From Pseudomonas asturiensis (GTDB lineage: Bacteria > Pseudomonadota > Gammaproteobacteria > Pseudomonadales > Pseudomonadaceae), in NCBI RefSeq assembly GCF_900143095.1, contig NZ_FRDA01000025.1, forward strand, positions 1 to 64,000: DNA of 64,000 nt, written 5' to 3'. Made by a program: the position numbers and the translations under genes. The notes beneath the pieces are model-generated. The model was not told where the DNA came from and did no database searches. It saw only the letters and a list, made by a program, of their open reading frames with translations. Position 1 is the stretch's first letter; each line of letters opens with the position of its first letter. Positions 63,609 through 64,000 of the stretch are shown here, in pieces.

Positions 63609-63809
63609 TTCGCGAGCAAGCTCGCTCCCACTGGACGTGCGTTATTCGGCCGGTTGCTTGCGGAGTGATCCGTTTGATAGCTGCCAGCGCACAAGGCGAT
63701 TTTACTGACCGAATGCAACACCTGTGGGAGCGAGCTTGCTCGCGAAAGGGCCGGTCCGTCCAATCGAGAGGTTGCGTATGAAACATAGCCTTCGCGAGCA
63801 AGCTTCCAC
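63609..63809. repeat. cluster of three REP palindromes
   Basis: 63609-63631 (minus), 63724-63746 (plus) and a truncated one at about 63791-63809 (minus) in the 558-base gap 63303-63860. No gene was seen in that gap. Confidence 0.75.
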
Positions 63810-63860
63810 ACATTCCGGTGTGAAAGCAGAGTTGCCCGCGAATGCGCTTCAGTCAGCCCC

Positions 63861-64000
63861 TCAAGGATACTTGCGGCGATCCGGTGCTGGCGGGAAGTAC
63901 TGGTACAGCCACGTTTCGCTCAACGTGCGGTCACCGGTGCGGATGAACATGCGCATTTCCACAGGCTCCACCGAGTCACTGTCCGGCACCCAGTCGAAGG
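63861..64000 (-). CDS. C-terminus of an OpgG/OpgD (MdoG/MdoD) glucan biosynthesis protein, 5' end outside window
   Basis: The minus-strand frame is open to the window edge and codes for 45 residues ending [20 protein letters not shown]. The segment [19 protein letters not shown] is characteristic of the C-terminal immunoglobulin-like domain of periplasmic OpgG/OpgD proteins, which make osmoregulated periplasmic glucans. Whether it is OpgG or OpgD cannot be decided from this part. Confidence 0.75.
   Translation of the reverse strand, partial: FDWVPDSDSVEPVEMRMFIRTGDRTLSETWLYQYFPPAPDRRKYP

Noticed and set aside
60533-63809. CRISPR-like spaced repeats
   Set aside because: The repeats are REP palindromes with irregular spacing and changing orientation, not a CRISPR array; no cas genes are present.

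Overview
The window is the replication-origin end of a Pseudomonas chromosome, most likely of the P. syringae group. This rests on the gene order gyrB-recF-dnaN-dnaA / rpmH-rnpA-yidD-yidC-mnmE / mnmG-rsmG-parA-parB / atpIBEFHAGDC / glmU-glmR-glmS, on close similarity of these proteins to Pseudomonas homologues known to me, and on Pseudomonas-type REP palindromes. No database search was possible, so the species is inferred.

Layout. 1-2.95 kb: debris of a polymorphic (CdiA/hemagglutinin-like) toxin, comprising a toxin C-terminus cut by the window edge, a candidate immunity gene, a displaced pretoxin fragment and two unknown genes. 3.1-3.65 kb: a glyoxalase-fold protein. 3.9-10.15 kb, minus strand: dnaA-dnaN-recF-gyrB, with two parS sites inside recF. 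10.15-10.74 kb: oriC, with five perfect DnaA boxes and an AT-rich tract. 10.74-19.6 kb, plus strand: ribosomal L34, RNase P protein, membrane insertase, tRNA modification, rRNA methylation and chromosome partition genes. These are interrupted at 14.67-15.35 kb by a second, decayed copy of the oriC region. 19.7-26.9 kb: ATP synthase operon. 27.0-31.2 kb: UDP-GlcNAc precursor genes and their DeoR-type regulator.

31.2-42.8 kb: an accessory island inserted just downstream of glmS, the classical Tn7 attachment site. It has outward-facing copies of a 20-bp terminal repeat at both ends and encodes a TniQ/TnsD-like target selector, but no TnsA, TnsB or TnsC. It contains three copies of a 150-bp MITE-like element. 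Its cargo is (i) a PEP-mutase-family enzyme plus NAD-epimerase cassette and (ii) a four-gene, translationally coupled MacB-type ABC exporter (ATPase, FtsX-like permease, TolC-like channel, HlyD-like adaptor). The exporter is followed by a small Sec-exported two-cysteine protein and an unrecognised 257-residue protein. This exporter plus candidate secreted protein on a TniQ-only Tn7-like island is the best candidate for an undescribed system here.

43-64 kb: ordinary Pseudomonas accessory chromosome. It holds a lipoprotein, a heme-oxygenase-like iron redox enzyme coupled to a methyltransferase, a DUF6555-like small protein, two chemoreceptors, an ABC importer with a tandem-fused permease followed by a two-component system, three polysaccharide genes (OatA-like acyltransferase, GH39-like glycosidase, O-antigen-polymerase-like protein) and the 3' end of an OpgG/OpgD glucan gene at the right edge. 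REP palindromes fill several intergenic gaps.

A further window-scale pattern is that perfect DnaA boxes are strongly over-represented from 10.2 to 31.2 kb, many of them inside genes. I saw none on the gyrB side or beyond glmS.
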